A DNA stretch of 64,000 nucleotides. Source: Ovis canadensis (lineage: Eukaryota; Chordata; Mammalia; Artiodactyla; Bovidae). Shown here in pieces: positions 9,944 through 20,768 of this stretch. Both the position numbers and the translations under genes were made by a program. Numbering within the stretch: position 1 is the first letter of the stretch; every line of letters begins with the position of its first letter. The stretch spans positions 44,969,001 to 45,033,000 of the forward strand of contig NC_091260.1 in the NCBI RefSeq assembly GCF_042477335.2, given 5' to 3'. Below the pieces are notes generated by a model. It did not search any database, had not been told where the DNA came from, and saw only the letters and a program-made list of their open reading frames with translations.

Positions 9944-11064
9944 AGGCACCTTTGAATAAAGAAAGAAAGGTGTCTAAAGTAGTAATGACCGACAAGTCAA
10001 GTTATTAATCCATGCATACAATGTGGTTCTTTGGAGGGAAATAATACTTGTTTCATTAATTTGCATGAGTATGTTTACATTTGTAAAACATAAAAACAGA
10101 CTTCAAAATCTATCAATATAGTGACTCATCAGTTGGTAAGGGATAGGGTGTAAGTTTTATTTTCAATTTATAAGGTACTGTCCTATTTCACTTTAAAATA
10201 GTTACATTAAATATTTGATATTAAAATGTTTAGAGATAGTTCAACAAGAAATAGAAGGATTCTAATGCCTATTCACGTTACCTTTCAAGCTACTACAGGT
10301 AACAGCCACGAAGAACTTATGATAAGCACTGTGCTGTGTCATTTTTCTTATCCCATTTATTTAAGTGCTATTATAAATTACATTTTATAAGTAAGAAAAT
10401 ATAGGGTTACAGAATTGAAGTCATATTGGGCATGAAGTGCTGATTAGCACATGATGGGATCTGTAATTTCCACTGGAAAGCTACACAGCTCTGCATGTTA
10501 CTGTCACGTGGGCATTGCCCATTCTCCACAAAACTCTTTCTGGGTCCAACCTCTTAGCCCAGATATATTGATTCAGCATCTAGGAGGTCAAAGGTTTGGA
10601 ACTTCATGTGTCTACTCTCAAGCGTTTTGTTGTCTGGAAGCCAGAGGGGTAGTCTGGGTTAATCCCTGACCCACAGGGGACAGGAACTTGGGTCTGAACC
10701 ACCCCCAGAGCTGAGAGCCTGGGGGAATGCTCCACTTGAACTGGGATGGGAATTGTGTGGTGAGTGATGGTTCCCCATCATCTCTAACTTCAGCCCCCAG
10801 GAAGCTGAATACTGTAGATCAGGTGGCTGCGTGAGACCCAGAAAAGCCATGAAAGACCGAGGTAGGCACTTGAGGAAGGAACTGCAGCAGAATGTTTCAT
10901 AGGAAAGGCTCTGGAAAGTCTGCCCTCCCTCAGCCTTATGGGTAGCTGTGCCTCAGTGCTTTCCCTTCCAACTTGCTTAGAAGCACGCCCTTCAAGCTTA
11001 GTTGCTATAGCCACTACCTGTCTAAGATTCAGCCTCTGGGTGTCTTTTAAAAATCATGTCTTGC
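9944..11064. other. Spacer with MIR-like and MER5-like remnants (copy of 2107-3227)
   Basis: Contains two of the four substitutions noticed between the units (10743 and 10749, both G here and A in copy 1). No gene. Confidence 0.4.
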
Positions 11065-11357
11065 ACGGTCTTCCCTAGTGGTTCAGCAGTAAAGAATCTG
11101 CCTGCCAAGGCAGGAGACATGGATTCAAACTCTAATCTGCGAAGATCCTGCATGCTGTGGGAACAGCTAAGCCCTGGTGCCACAACCATTGAGTCCGTGC
11201 TCTTGAGCCCACATGCTGCAACTACTGAAGCTCAGAAGCCCTAGAGCTCATGCTCTGCAACAAGAGGAGCCATGGCAATGAGAAGCCCGCACCTGCCCCT
11301 GAAGAGTAGCCACCACTCACCACAAGGAGAGAAAAGCCAGCATAGCAACAAAGCAAT
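11065..11357 (+). mobile_element. CHR-type SINE (copy of 3228-3520)
   Basis: Same element as in copy 1, offset by 7,837 bp. Confidence 0.8.
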
Positions 11358-11926
11358 AACAGTCAAGAAGTAATATGGTTTAAATACCATGCCTTCCATT
11401 TTATCTCTAAGAGCAGTATTGTTTGGAATTGTGCAGATATGACTATCATTTACATTTTTTAATCTTGTATTGGCATACATGTCTGTTTTTAAGTACAATT
11501 TCTGCTTATGGAATTAGTACTCTGGCTCAAGAGTATTCCTGTTGAAATGTTTAATGTGTATTATACTGGCTTTCCAAAGATCCTTTCAAAATTTTTCTCA
11601 AAAGCTATGTTGGGGACTACTTCACCAATATTTGAACAAATGAAACAGATTAATATAGGCCACCATGGTACTCAAGGTTATATATCATGGGTTCATTTTG
11701 TATTTCCTTAATCTTTTGGATCCCTGACCTGGGTCTCAGTTCTTTCAGCCAAAGACTCCCCCGTTCCAATACCACTTCCAGTCCTGACTCCACCCACCCA
11801 AATCAATTCACAAACAGAGAATAAGGAAGTATGTTTTAATCATTGTGCAAATTGGAATTAATGTAAGAAGTATGACAATTCTGAGTACATCAACAGGAAA
11901 GTTCCTTGATAGCATAGATTCCTAAA
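11358..11926. other. No gene recognised (copy of 3521-4089)
   Basis: Duplicated AT-rich spacer. Confidence 0.5.
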
Positions 11927-12437
11927 GAGAGATTTCTTTTTTTCTAAGTTATGTTTTAATTGAAGGGTCATGTTTTAGAGAATTTTGTTGTTTTCTGCCA
12001 ACTATCAACATGAATCGGCCATCGGTATACATATGTCCCGCCTTGGTCTGAACCTCCCTCCCATCTCTCTTGCCATCCCACCCCTCTAGATTTTTACAGA
12101 GCCCCAGTTTGAGTTCAGGGAGTTTGCAGCACATTCCCATTGGCTGTCTACTTTACATATGCTAATGTAAGTTTCCCTCTTACTTTTCCCATACAGCTCA
12201 CTCTCTCCTCTCTCCCCCTGCCCTGTCAATAAATCTGTTCTCTCTGTCTGTTTCTCCATTGCTGCCCTGCAAATAAATTCATCAGCACCATCTTTCTAGA
12301 TTCCATGTATATGCGCGTTAGTATAGATTTCTTTTTCATTCAGACTGACTTCACTCTGAATAATAAGCTCTAAGTTCATCCACCTTATTAGACTAGACTC
12401 AAATGCGTTCCTTTTTATGGCTTTAGAGATTTCTAAT
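11927..12437 (-). mobile_element. L1 3' end fragment (copy of 4090-4600)
   Basis: Same element as in copy 1, offset by 7,837 bp. Confidence 0.85.
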
Positions 12438-12808
12438 TGAGAAGCCCGTCAATTATCCAAAAACGGAAGAAAAAAAAAGGAATGTTCTGCCCCACAGATA
12501 TCTCCAGGCTCGTCCCAGAGAGAAGAGGAGCCGAGGGGAGAAGTCCCCTCCCCTCCCCCGCCCCCAGCACATTGGGCCTCCGCTGGGGTGACCCAGGCTC
12601 CAGTCCAGGGTGGTGACTGAAAGGGTGCTGTGCGCCAGACAGGAGGCTGCTATTCCTTTCCTTGCCGGGTTCCACCGGGTTTCAAGTCTCACTTTTCCGC
12701 AACCTCAAGGTGTGTGCGGTGGGGTGGGGTGGAGGGCCTCCTGGCCTCCTGGCGGCGATCTGGCCGCGGGTCTGGCAGCCTCCGCAGCTGCTGGCATCGG
12801 CTGGCTGT

Positions 12809-13141
12809 TCAGACCCTGCTGGGCCCGCCGCTGGGCGGCTTGGGCCTCTTCTTGACGGGACTGTCGCTCCATCCCGGACTAGCAGCCGGCTGGTGGCCTT
12901 GCGGCTCTCGCCAGCGTTTCTGGCCCATCTCGACGCGGAGACCGTCCGCGGGTCCGGGGCAAGCGTGGCGCGGCAGCCCACAGGCGCAGTAGTGCGCGTC
13001 CCCGCAGAACTCGGGGCTGAGGCAGGAGGGGCGGCTCAGCGCGGGGAAGTTATCCAGAGCCCAGGCCCAGGCCTGTTCTCGGTTCAGGCCCGGAGGCAAG
13101 GCGGGCTCGGGACGTGCCCTCCTGCAGCACTGCGCTTCCAT
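12809..13141 (-). CDS. ORF B, copy 2: unidentified 110-residue protein
   Basis: Same 110-codon frame as 4972-5304, with the identical MEAQCC start and PSRV end. Here the frame closes upstream of the ATG, which supports the ATG at 13139-13141 as the start. The TATA box at 13222-13229 is shared, but the sequence upstream of it differs from copy 1. The two copies could therefore be regulated differently even if the products are the same. Function unknown; coding status unproven. Confidence 0.45.
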   Translation of the reverse strand: MEAQCCRRARPEPALPPGLNREQAWAWALDNFPALSRPSCLSPEFCGDAHYCACGLPRHACPGPADGLRVEMGQKRWREPQGHQPAASPGWSDSPVKKRPKPPSGGPSRV

Positions 13142-13221
13142 GGCTTCAGCCTCCTCACCAGGCCCAGAGCTCAGTGGGTCTAAGCACAGGCGCGAATGAC
13201 TGGGCTGGGTGCGGAGTGTGC

Positions 13222-13229
13222 CTTTTATA
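13222..13229 (-). promoter_or_regulatory. TATA box of ORF B, copy 2
   Basis: The minus strand reads CACTATAAAAGGCAC, about 80 bp before the ATG. One base between TATA and ATG differs from copy 1 (13212 C versus 5375 A). Confidence 0.6.
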
Positions 13230-13237
13230 GTGCCGGC

Positions 13238-14151
13238 CTGACCGGGTTTTGGGATACTCTGGTTTTGATAGGTGGGTTACACCTATCAAATTTGCCTTGC
13301 AAATTACGTCAGGGTTTCCGGAGACTGTGGAGAAAACTACATCTTTCTGGGAGGGGCATGTAAATTCTGAGTGGTTTTCGGTGATGGGATTAAAGGAGGG
13401 GGAGGGGAGGAGAGGAGGGTCCCCTTTGAGAGAGGTTCGTTCCTGGTCGTTTCCGTTCAGTGGTAGAATCGTCTCTATTTGGGAGTCCCACCTTCCCAAG
13501 TTACTCGGCTGGAGTAGAAAAGACCGGGATCGCTCCGTCCCAGTAGAGCTGGGTGTCTGGTTTCCTCTAGTCCACGGTCATCATCCCCTCGGTTTCCACG
13601 CCAGCGGTCTCGGAGCAGGTCATCTCTGCCCGTCGCTGGCCTCCGTTGGGCAAGGAGGGTGGCTAGGGTCAGAGGGATTAAAGGACTCTTTTGGGATTTG
13701 GATTGCGTCTGAGAAAGCCGAAACATCTGGGCCTTAGGAACCCTGAATTTCTGCGAGAGTTTGGGGAAGGGGTGGAGGAGTGCGGTGGAGGCGGCTCCAG
13801 AACCTCGTGCAGGTTCTGGAGGGCCCTGAGCTGGACCCGGAGCCCAAGGGACCACGGCCTTGGAGCCGGGCCCTTCCCGGGCGAGCGTAGTCCTCGGGGC
13901 TACTCTGCTCTATTTGGAGATGGGTCGGGGAGTCGACGGGAGGCCTCGCCCTTCCCCCAATATCCCCCCTCCCTCCCCTGGGTGCACGGGCGACCCCAGG
14001 GTCCCAACGGCGTCCATCAAAGTCGGGCGACCCAGGATCTCCGCTGGGAACAGGCAGCCATCGTCGTCCGTGCGTGTCGTCTTCCCAAACAGACAAACCA
14101 GAGACTCACTCACCGGAGGAACAACTAACTGTGACATCGTTTTTCGTCGTC
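13238..14151. other. GC-rich block between ORF B copy 2 and ORF C
   Basis: The first 170 bp is the older homologue of 5401-5560. From about 13400 it is CpG-rich with open frames on both strands. The long frames use TTG or GTG starts, so I assign no gene. It contains a G-rich run near 13395-13420 and 'acctcgtgcaggttctgg' inverted-repeat-like sequence near 13801. Confidence 0.4.
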
Positions 14152-14157
14152 TTTATT
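14152..14157 (-). terminator. Poly-A signal AATAAA of ORF C
   Basis: The minus strand reads AATCAATAAAGACG, about 18 bp after the ORF C stop codon. This is an unusually tight but plausible 3' end. Confidence 0.5.
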
Positions 14158-14174
14158 GATTAGAGAAAGGAAAA

Positions 14175-14624
14175 TCATCCGAGAACTCTGAAGGCAAAGG
14201 GCCTCCATCCTTGCGGAGCAAAGGCAGAGTTGTTACGGTAGCATATGCCCGCGGAGATGAGGGACTCAGCGCAAACCTCGGACTCCTGGCATATTTGGGT
14301 CTTCCAGGCCCCTGCGCGTCGTATCCGGTGCCTCCAGCCTTGGCACCTGCGGTGGCTTCTGAAGGCAGGAGCCGCGCGAGGCTCCGTAGTGTCCCCTCTC
14401 TCGGCGCTCCTTGGATCCTCTCGTCGGTCTAGGAAAAGGTGCCACCCGGCGAGGGAAGTTGCAGGGGCGGCGGCCGCCTCTCCCCCGGGCTCCTCTGGGT
14501 CCGGGTGGGTCTCCAGCGTAGTGTCCGGGGCAGGGGGGCTCTGCATCCCCCTGCGAGGCGCTCCGGGCTCCAGCAAAGCGTCCATTTCGCCGGAGCCCGC
14601 AGGACCTAGAGAGCATTTCCCCAT
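14175..14624 (-). CDS. ORF C: unidentified 149-residue protein
   Basis: Frame from ATG 14622-14624 to TGA 14175-14177, starting MGKCSLGPAGSGEMDALLEP. I do not recognise it. The first half is Pro/Glu/Ala-rich (low complexity, e.g. DPEEPGGEAAAA). The second half is basic with SHRRCQGWRHRIRRAGAW, followed by a less biased tail. The frame stays open about 180 bp further upstream but without an earlier ATG. A TATA-like CATAAAAAC lies about 225 bp upstream, and an AATAAA lies directly after the stop, giving a predicted transcript near 0.7 kb without introns. The Kozak context is weak (TCG-ATG-G). It is similar in style and strand to ORFs A and B, but I see no clear sequence similarity. GC-driven openness is an alternative. 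Confidence 0.35.
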   Translation of the reverse strand: MGKCSLGPAGSGEMDALLEPGAPRRGMQSPPAPDTTLETHPDPEEPGGEAAAAPATSLAGWHLFLDRREDPRSAERGDTTEPRAAPAFRSHRRCQGWRHRIRRAGAWKTQICQESEVCAESLISAGICYRNNSAFAPQGWRPFAFRVLG

Positions 14625-14847
14625 CGAAACCCGGACGGTGCCAGGAGAGCTGACACAGGGCAGTGTGAAAAGGGAGCGGCGGTCACGGGGAGTCCGCGGA
14701 GCTCTGGTCTGGCGACTTCTAGGGCCCCGGAGCGCCGCCGGCTGTACCCTAGGCTCTGAGCTCACAGCTGGGAAAGCGCTGCGCCAACGCGTGGCTCTCA
14801 CACCAGGAGATGCAGGAGTGTCTGAGATTCAGAAGTCCTCAGTCCGC

Positions 14848-14856
14848 AGTTTTTAT
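14848..14856 (-). promoter_or_regulatory. TATA-like box of ORF C
   Basis: The minus strand reads GAGCATAAAAACTG at the upstream edge of the GC-rich block, an imperfect TATA. Confidence 0.4.
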
Positions 14857-15088
14857 GCTCTTCTGGCCTCCTGGCGGCTGAATCAGATAGAAGGAGGTTG
14901 GGTGGCGGCATTAATCCTAGGATATAACTGCATCAGAATACCTAATACTATTAATACAAAAACATATATCTCGGATAAAATTGCACAGATCAAATCTCTT
15001 CAAGATAGGCTGGATTCGGGTTGAAAGGGAAAAGTACTAGTACACTGGAGGGAAAAAAACGTTTGAGCGAACACTGGGGTATAGAAGG

Positions 15089-15275
15089 GCTTCTCAGGTG
15101 GGCTAGTGGTAAAGAACTCATCTGCCATCGCAGGAGATGTGAGACACACAAGTTCAATGCCTGGGTTGGGAAGATCCCCTGGAGGAGGGCATGCGACCTG
15201 CTCCTGGAGAATCCCCATGGACAGAGGAACCTGGTGGGCTACAGTCCATAGTGTCTCAGAGTCTGAGCAGGCAGG
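15089..15275 (+). mobile_element. Bov-tA SINE (internal deletion)
   Basis: Head 'gggcttctcaggtgggctag' and tail 'gtctcagagtctgagcagg'. The middle is shortened, so that 'gagggcatgcgacctgctcctggagaatcc' replaces the usual body. Confidence 0.85.
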
Positions 15276-15284
15276 CAATTTTCT

Positions 15285-16246
15285 ATTGTATCTATATACC
15301 TATATTGTCTTCTTTATCTGTTGATGAACATTTAGGTTGCTTCCATGTCTCAGCTATTGTAAATAGTGTTGTAATGAACGTTGGGGTGTATCTTATCTAA
15401 GTGTGCTTTTATACAAATACATGCCAAATAGTGGGATTGCTGGGTCACATGGTAGCTCTAGTTTTACTTTTTAAAAGGAACCTCCATAGTGGCTGTACCA
15501 ATTTCCATTCCCACCAACAGTGTAGGAAGTTCCCTTTTCTGCAAACCCTCTCCAGCATTTATTGTTTGTATACTTTATGATGATGTAAGCTGTTGTTTTG
15601 ATTTGTATTACTGTATTAATTAGTGATGTTGAGCATCTTTTCATGTGTTTTTTGGGCCATCTGTATGTCTTCATTGAAGAAATGTCTATTTGGATCTTTT
15701 ATTTTTTCACTGAATTTTTGTTGTTGTTATTGAGCTGAATACTTTGGAGCCTGTATTGAGTTTGTATACCTGGGAGCTTAATTTCTTGTTGGTCACTTCA
15801 TTTGCAAATGTTTTCTTGAATTCTGTGGGTTGTCTTTTTATTTTGTGTATGCTTCCCCTTGCTGTGCAAAAGCTTTTAAGTTTAATTAGGTCCCGTTTAT
15901 TTTTGTTTTTATTTTCATTACTCTAGGAGGTAAATCCAAACAGATTATGCTGCAATTTATGTCAGTGTTCTGCCTATGTTTTCCTCTAAGATTTTTATAG
16001 TATCTGGTCTTACATTTAGGTCTTTGGTCCATTTTATTTTTTTGTATGGTGTGAGAAAATATTCTAATGTAATTCTTTTAAATGTAGCTGTCCACTTTTC
16101 CCATCACAACTTATAGAAGAGACTGTATTTTCTCTATTGTATATTTTTGCCTCCTTTGTTGTAGATTAATTGACCATAGGTGTATGGGTTTATTTCTGAG
16201 CTTTCTGTACTGTTCCATTGATCTATATTTCTGTTTTTGAAAGCCA
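15285..16246 (-). mobile_element. L1 ORF2/3' fragment
   Basis: About 960 bp of antisense L1. Ordered plus-strand landmarks are 'aggttgcttccatgtctcagc', 'agtgggattgctgggtcacat', 'ttcccaccaacagtgtagga', 'ctctccagcatttattgttt' and 'gcaaaagcttttaagtttaa'. All frames are heavily disrupted, consistent with an old subfamily. Confidence 0.9.
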
Positions 16247-16715
16247 GCTTTTTATTGTTAGCTGCAGTGGGGGAACACCATAATAGAAACAATAAATGGT
16301 AAAAGTAACAAAACTGAAAAATCAAACAGAACAGACAGTAAAGATGGCAGATGATTGAGAACTCTAGCTGGATGAATTTAGGAGGTAATTTAAAGACATT
16401 TACAGCTAAGGTGAAGATTCAAAGATATTCAGAGTACATAGCAGAGCTCTGTGTTTGTGGATGGAGAGTGAGGCCAACTCAGAATTCCAGTCACAGCTGA
16501 AATCCAATGTGGGGGGAGGCACAACTAGTTATTATTTGCTTTCCCTTCTTCCACTGCAGTTTCTTCCTATGAATATTTTATTTTAAAAGTCTCTTCTTGT
16601 GTCCATCTTGTAATATGTGATTTATTCTTTTGTGTGCTTATATTTTCAATTCATGTAAAAGATATTAGGCTAAACATGTTATTTTATTTATTATTTCCCA
16701 CTCATTTGCAAATTC
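16247..16715. other. No gene recognised
   Basis: AT-rich sequence after the L1; no family identified. Confidence 0.4.
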
Positions 16716-16866
16716 CTAAGATGAAGATCCTCTGGAGAAGAAAATGGCAACCCACTCCAGTACTCTTGCCTGAATAATCCCATGAATGGAGGAGCTTTGT
16801 AGGCTACAGTCCATGGGGTCGCAAGGAGTCAGACACAACTGAGCCACTTCACTTCACTTCACTTCA
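16716..16866 (+). mobile_element. Bov-tA SINE (5'-truncated)
   Basis: Begins at 'gatcctctggagaagaaaatgg' and ends with a short (CACTT)n run, 'cacttcacttcacttcacttc'. Confidence 0.85.
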
Positions 16867-17919
16867 AGATCTTTACATGGACTTTTGATCTGCTTCCACA
16901 TCTGGCACATTAGCCTCTGATAAATCTGCACATTATATATTTGCTGTCCCAGGCGGGTGCTCAGATAGCTGTTAAGTCACCACCACATTAATAGTCCCTT
17001 ATGGATCTGTGAGAAAATTTCTGTAGGATATATACCCATGAGCAGAATCATGTCATAGAAAATATATAAACCTAACTCTACCAACTTTTGCTAGGTGGTT
17101 CTTTAGAATGAATGTAGTATTTACCCTCTAAAAATAGTGCATGAAGTTTATTAACACTTGATGTACACATTTCCCACAAACACTCTGAATGACCCCAAAT
17201 CCCAACATTTGCCAGTGGCTGCATGGTTCTCAGCAGATGTGGGGTGGTAGCCACAGATGCAGTATTTTCTGATTTCTGACAGAATCTCTCTTTGTGCCTT
17301 AGTTTGCAGTGAGCTTCTGAAAGATACTCTCTGTTGTTCAGTCTAAAATCTGGATTCATCTTTCTGTTGAATTTTAAGTGATCTTTATATCCTAATAAAT
17401 CCTGTTATGCTTAAACTGTTAAGTGCATTCTATTTCTGTTGCTAAACACCAGAAAAAGAAACAACAGTGACATTCAACTTTATACTTCTTAAAGTTTATT
17501 ACAGTCTCTCTGTCTTCTAACAACCTTGATAGAATGAATCTAGATTATCTTTAGAAAATATTCAAGTATTCAAGGTTTTTTTCTTTTCTGTGTTTGGGAT
17601 ATTTTGAGAATATTAGTTTGATATCATTCATGACTTTTAGATGAGAAAAAGGGAAATATAAAAGAAAAAAACCCAATTTTTTCTCAATATTTCATCTTAA
17701 GAATTTATTTTTCCTTTCTTATCAGCCTTTCTATTATGAATTATCTCTTATCAAAATAAAGATATTTTGTGATAATTTTCATTAACATGGGGATCTTAGG
17801 ACAGGATCGAGGAGGGCTGCATCCTGGGACCTCGTGGGATCCAGGCTGGGTGCTGCTCTGCTAGGCCAGAGACTGGAGTCTGAATGTGGCTAGGGTCTGG
17901 GAGTGGTGGTGGTGGACTG
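16867..17919. other. No gene recognised
   Basis: AT-rich spacer. The last 120 bp becomes GC-rich just before the LTR. No family identified. Confidence 0.4.
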
Positions 17920-17924
17920 GTGAC

Positions 17925-18314
17925 TGAAGAATCAAAGCTACTCCATTTTGTAAGGTTCAGGGAAAAGAGCCTTTGGAAATCCCCTGACCTCACCCCACCA
18001 CCTGCGAACCAATCAGAACCCTTGGCCAGCCAGGGAAATTCGAGTCAAGCCCGGGAAAGGAGAACCAATCAGAACTCAACACCTAACCCTTCACCAGAAG
18101 GTGACTAATCAGCCCCAGACACTCCCGTTTTTTGAATTTTTTGCGAGCTAATACCCTATATAAGCAATGTAACCCAGAGCTCAGGGCTCCTCCCTATAGC
18201 TGCTGCGTCATCGGTGGGAGCCCCAGCTCGAGCTTGGTAATAAAAACTCTTGCTTTTGCATCGGATATCGGCTCCCTGGTGGTCATTGGGAGATTTCGCG
18301 ACTTGGGCATAACA
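17925..18314 (+). mobile_element. Solo LTR of an endogenous retrovirus (class I-like)
   Basis: A 390-bp element starting TGAAGAATC and ending CATAACA, flanked on both sides by GTGAC (17920-17924 and 18315-18319), a typical 5-bp target duplication. Promoter parts in order are CCAAT boxes (AACCAATCAGAA at about 18005 and 18063), a TATA box (CTATATAAGC, about 18155) and a poly-A signal (GTAATAAAAACTC, about 18237). There is no internal retroviral sequence next to it, so it is a recombination-derived solo LTR. The class is inferred from the target-site length and the CCAAT/TATA layout. Confidence 0.85.
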
Positions 18315-18805
18315 GTGACAAGCGTAGAGGGTCAAGAAATGGAAGACCTAAAAGATGTTTCTCAGGAAAGGAACATTTTCCAAGCAGAAATATCTCCCAC
18401 TTAACCAGATTCCTGCCTCACTGCATATCCACTCTCATAGCTGCCCAGATTTAAAGACCGGCTTTGTGTGAGGCTGACAATCAGTATGCCTCTGCCACTG
18501 GCCAGGTTGAACACTTCCCACTGCCATGCCCAGGACCAAGAGAGGACCTGTTAGCAGACAGCAGGAGAGCTCAAGATCAGTGTGGTCCCCTGCCCTTTGC
18601 CTTTCTGTAGATCAAAACTGTAATTCAAAATATTAAAGAGAAAGAAAAAGCACTTTCTCATGCATATATTCCTCTCCTCTCATTCCTCTGCTCTTTTTTA
18701 AAAAAAAAGTAATTTTATTTATTTATAGTGCTAACTTCTAACACAATATAATTAATAACCCTAGTAAAGGTATAATCATCATTATTTGATCAATACTATT
18801 ATGAT
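18315..18805. other. No gene recognised
   Basis: Mixed-composition spacer after the solo LTR; nothing identified. Confidence 0.4.
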
Positions 18806-19012
18806 AGAGGACTTCTCTGGTGGTTCAGTGGTAAAGTAAAATCTACCTGCAATTTAGGAGAGGCGTGTTGGATGCAGGGAAGATCCCCTGGAGAAGGAAA
18901 TGGCAACCCACTCTAGTTTTCTTACCTGGAAAATCCCATGGACAGAGGACCTTGGCGGGCTACAGTCTATGGGGGTCACAAAAAGTTCGACAACTAAGTG
19001 ACTAAACAACGT
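18806..19012 (+). mobile_element. Bov-tA SINE
   Basis: Head 'ggacttctctggtggttcag', body 'cccctggagaaggaaatggc', tail 'caactaagtgactaaacaac'. Confidence 0.9.
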
Positions 19013-19260
19013 TATGATAGAAGGATACTCCCAATGAAGAACCAATGGCCTTTAAAAATATCCTTAAGGTAGATTTTTACATTATTATATGGATCCACAG
19101 TAAAACTGTAACAAGAATAGCCATCCTCTGTTTAGTACCTTTCATGACCAAAGTTTATTCTCCAGTGTTGTAAACTTTGCATAATGCCATTAATTTAATA
19201 ATCCTTTATGGAGAGCCTGGCATTTGTCAGCTTTTATGAAAAGAGCTACTACTGTACCCA

Positions 19261-19729
19261 TGTGTTCTGGGAAACAAATTCTCTCAGAAGGACAATGCAT
19301 ATAGTGGAGTGCAGTTTATTACGCCGGCAGGCCCAAGGTAGAGTCTCCTCTTAGCCAAGGACCCCGACCAGGTTTTGGAAAACATTATATACCCTAAGTG
19401 TCTGTGCACAAACCCACCTCCCCAAATTCCCTGACAATCAAAGTTAACGGTTGATTCAAATGCCTTAAGCCTAGGTAGTTAACAATGGATAATTATCAAT
19501 AGGCCTGTCGTCATACCCCAATAAGCATAATAGAATGTATGATTCTATTCTGTTACACAGATAATTAGGGTATTCTTTCAGGCAATGGAGAGCCCTGGGG
19601 CTCTTCCTTCAGAGGGCCTGTTTTTTCCAGTTGGTTTGTGGTTTCCATAGATACTGGGCATATAGCTCCACAGTCTGGCCAAGATGGAGTCCTGCTTTCA
19701 AGATAGAGCCTGTTCTGTTTCCTCCTTCA
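19261..19729 (-). mobile_element. LTR of an endogenous retrovirus, reverse orientation
   Basis: Read on the minus strand it begins TGAAGGAGGAAACAG, carries a TATA-like ATTATATAATG and a poly-A signal (GCGTAATAAACTGCAC), and ends GAACACA. About 470 bp. I could not see a convincing target duplication at the edges, so the ends are provisional. No internal retroviral genes adjoin it. Confidence 0.7.
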
Positions 19730-20345
19730 CTATAAATACAAAGACAACTAATGCCCACTTCTCTTCAGCCTGAAGCGGGTGCAGAATTCTGCAGGCGCTG
19801 TGGGGTTTACGAGTGTTGGGACTGGGCACAGCAGGCAGAAAGGGGGGCGCAGTGCGGACTGAGGTCATGACCTGGGGATACACAGTGATCGAGGGCTTCA
19901 GTGCAGGCAGGGGCAGTTTCCTTTCCGTACCTTTCGTTTTCTACGCATATAAAAAATTTCCCAAACTGTATCACCCTCATTTGGTCAATAATAACGTAAC
20001 AATTTGTCCTGACAGGTTTTATAGATTATGAGGAAATGTTTTACATGACAATTTACCTTCCCAGCCCTAAAGTAAGTCATTTCGTTGATTTTTTTCTTTA
20101 GATGTTGAGGAGAGCAAAGAACTCAGTTAACTGGGAAAATGCAAGTCTTTAGTGCTCATCTTTTGCCTTCCAGGTTAAGCCCTGGCGTGTATTTGAAAGT
20201 ATTAGCTTGCATTTCAAATCTAAGTTTGCTTAAAATAAGACTAGTGACCCAATTGCACAGCACTATTAGGCAACACTAAGAAGACATTACATTAAAAGTG
20301 ACCAAGTGGTTAGTAGCCATTAAAGCAAAAAAGCTGAAACCTAAA
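19730..20345. other. No gene recognised
   Basis: Spacer between two LTRs in opposite orientation; nothing identified. Confidence 0.4.
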
Positions 20346-20768
20346 TGTTAGGTAACAAGAATAGGAAACAGGAGTCCAGAATGGCGGTGGCTAAAAGACA
20401 AGGAAGGAAAAAGCCCAGGAAAATAGAACAAAGGAAGGTCCAAGGACTGGAATGAGGACCTCAGGTAGAACAAACAACTCTCCTGGCTAGCCAAATTTAC
20501 ACAGGGCAGGCCCAGGTTGGGGAGAAAACATAAAAAGAGAAGCCAAAGGGCCAGGGCTCTCTTTCTTTCTCTTCCACGTGCTGTGGCACTCTTTTCGCAT
20601 CTTAGGGTCAACATGCCCTCACGCCTTAAGGATGGATTTTCCTGCTATTTTCTAAATAAAATAGAACTGTAACACAGAGCTGTAATACTGATTTGTCTAC
20701 ACGGTCTGTCCAAGACCCTAGAGCTGTGACGTGCCAAGGACTTTAATGTCCATCACTCCCAATCTTTG
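20346..20768 (+). mobile_element. LTR of an endogenous retrovirus, forward orientation
   Basis: Starts TGTTAGGTAACAAGAATAGG. It has a TATA-like ACATAAAAAGAG (about 20528), then a poly-A signal (CTAAATAAAATAGAAC, about 20653), then a U5-like segment ending near 'catcactccca'. It is a different family from the two LTRs upstream. The 3' limit is approximate and no target duplication was confirmed. Confidence 0.65.

Larger units (their letters stand above)
5401..13237. repeat. Tandem duplication, copy 2 (full 7,837-bp unit)
   Basis: If the duplication is a simple head-to-tail tandem, one full unit runs from the junction near 5400 to the point near 13237 where identity with copy 1 stops. The unit contains ORF A, the shared SINEs and L1 piece, and ORF B. 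Beyond 13237 the sequence is a diverged homologue of the start of this unit (5401 to about 5560), which places the breakpoint inside an older repeated promoter region. Confidence 0.8.

Noticed and set aside
13249-14128. Long plus-strand frames in the GC-rich block before ORF C
   Set aside because: They begin at TTG and overlap equally long frames on the other strand. No domain was recognised.
14625-14801. Extension of ORF C to 208 codons
   Set aside because: The frame is open but its first codon is GTG, which is not a normal start for a nuclear mammalian gene.
1-14856. Homeobox (DUX/PRD-like) identity for the array ORFs
   Set aside because: Tandem GC-rich arrays suggested it, but no homeodomain helix-3 motif (WFQNRR-type) occurs in any frame I read.
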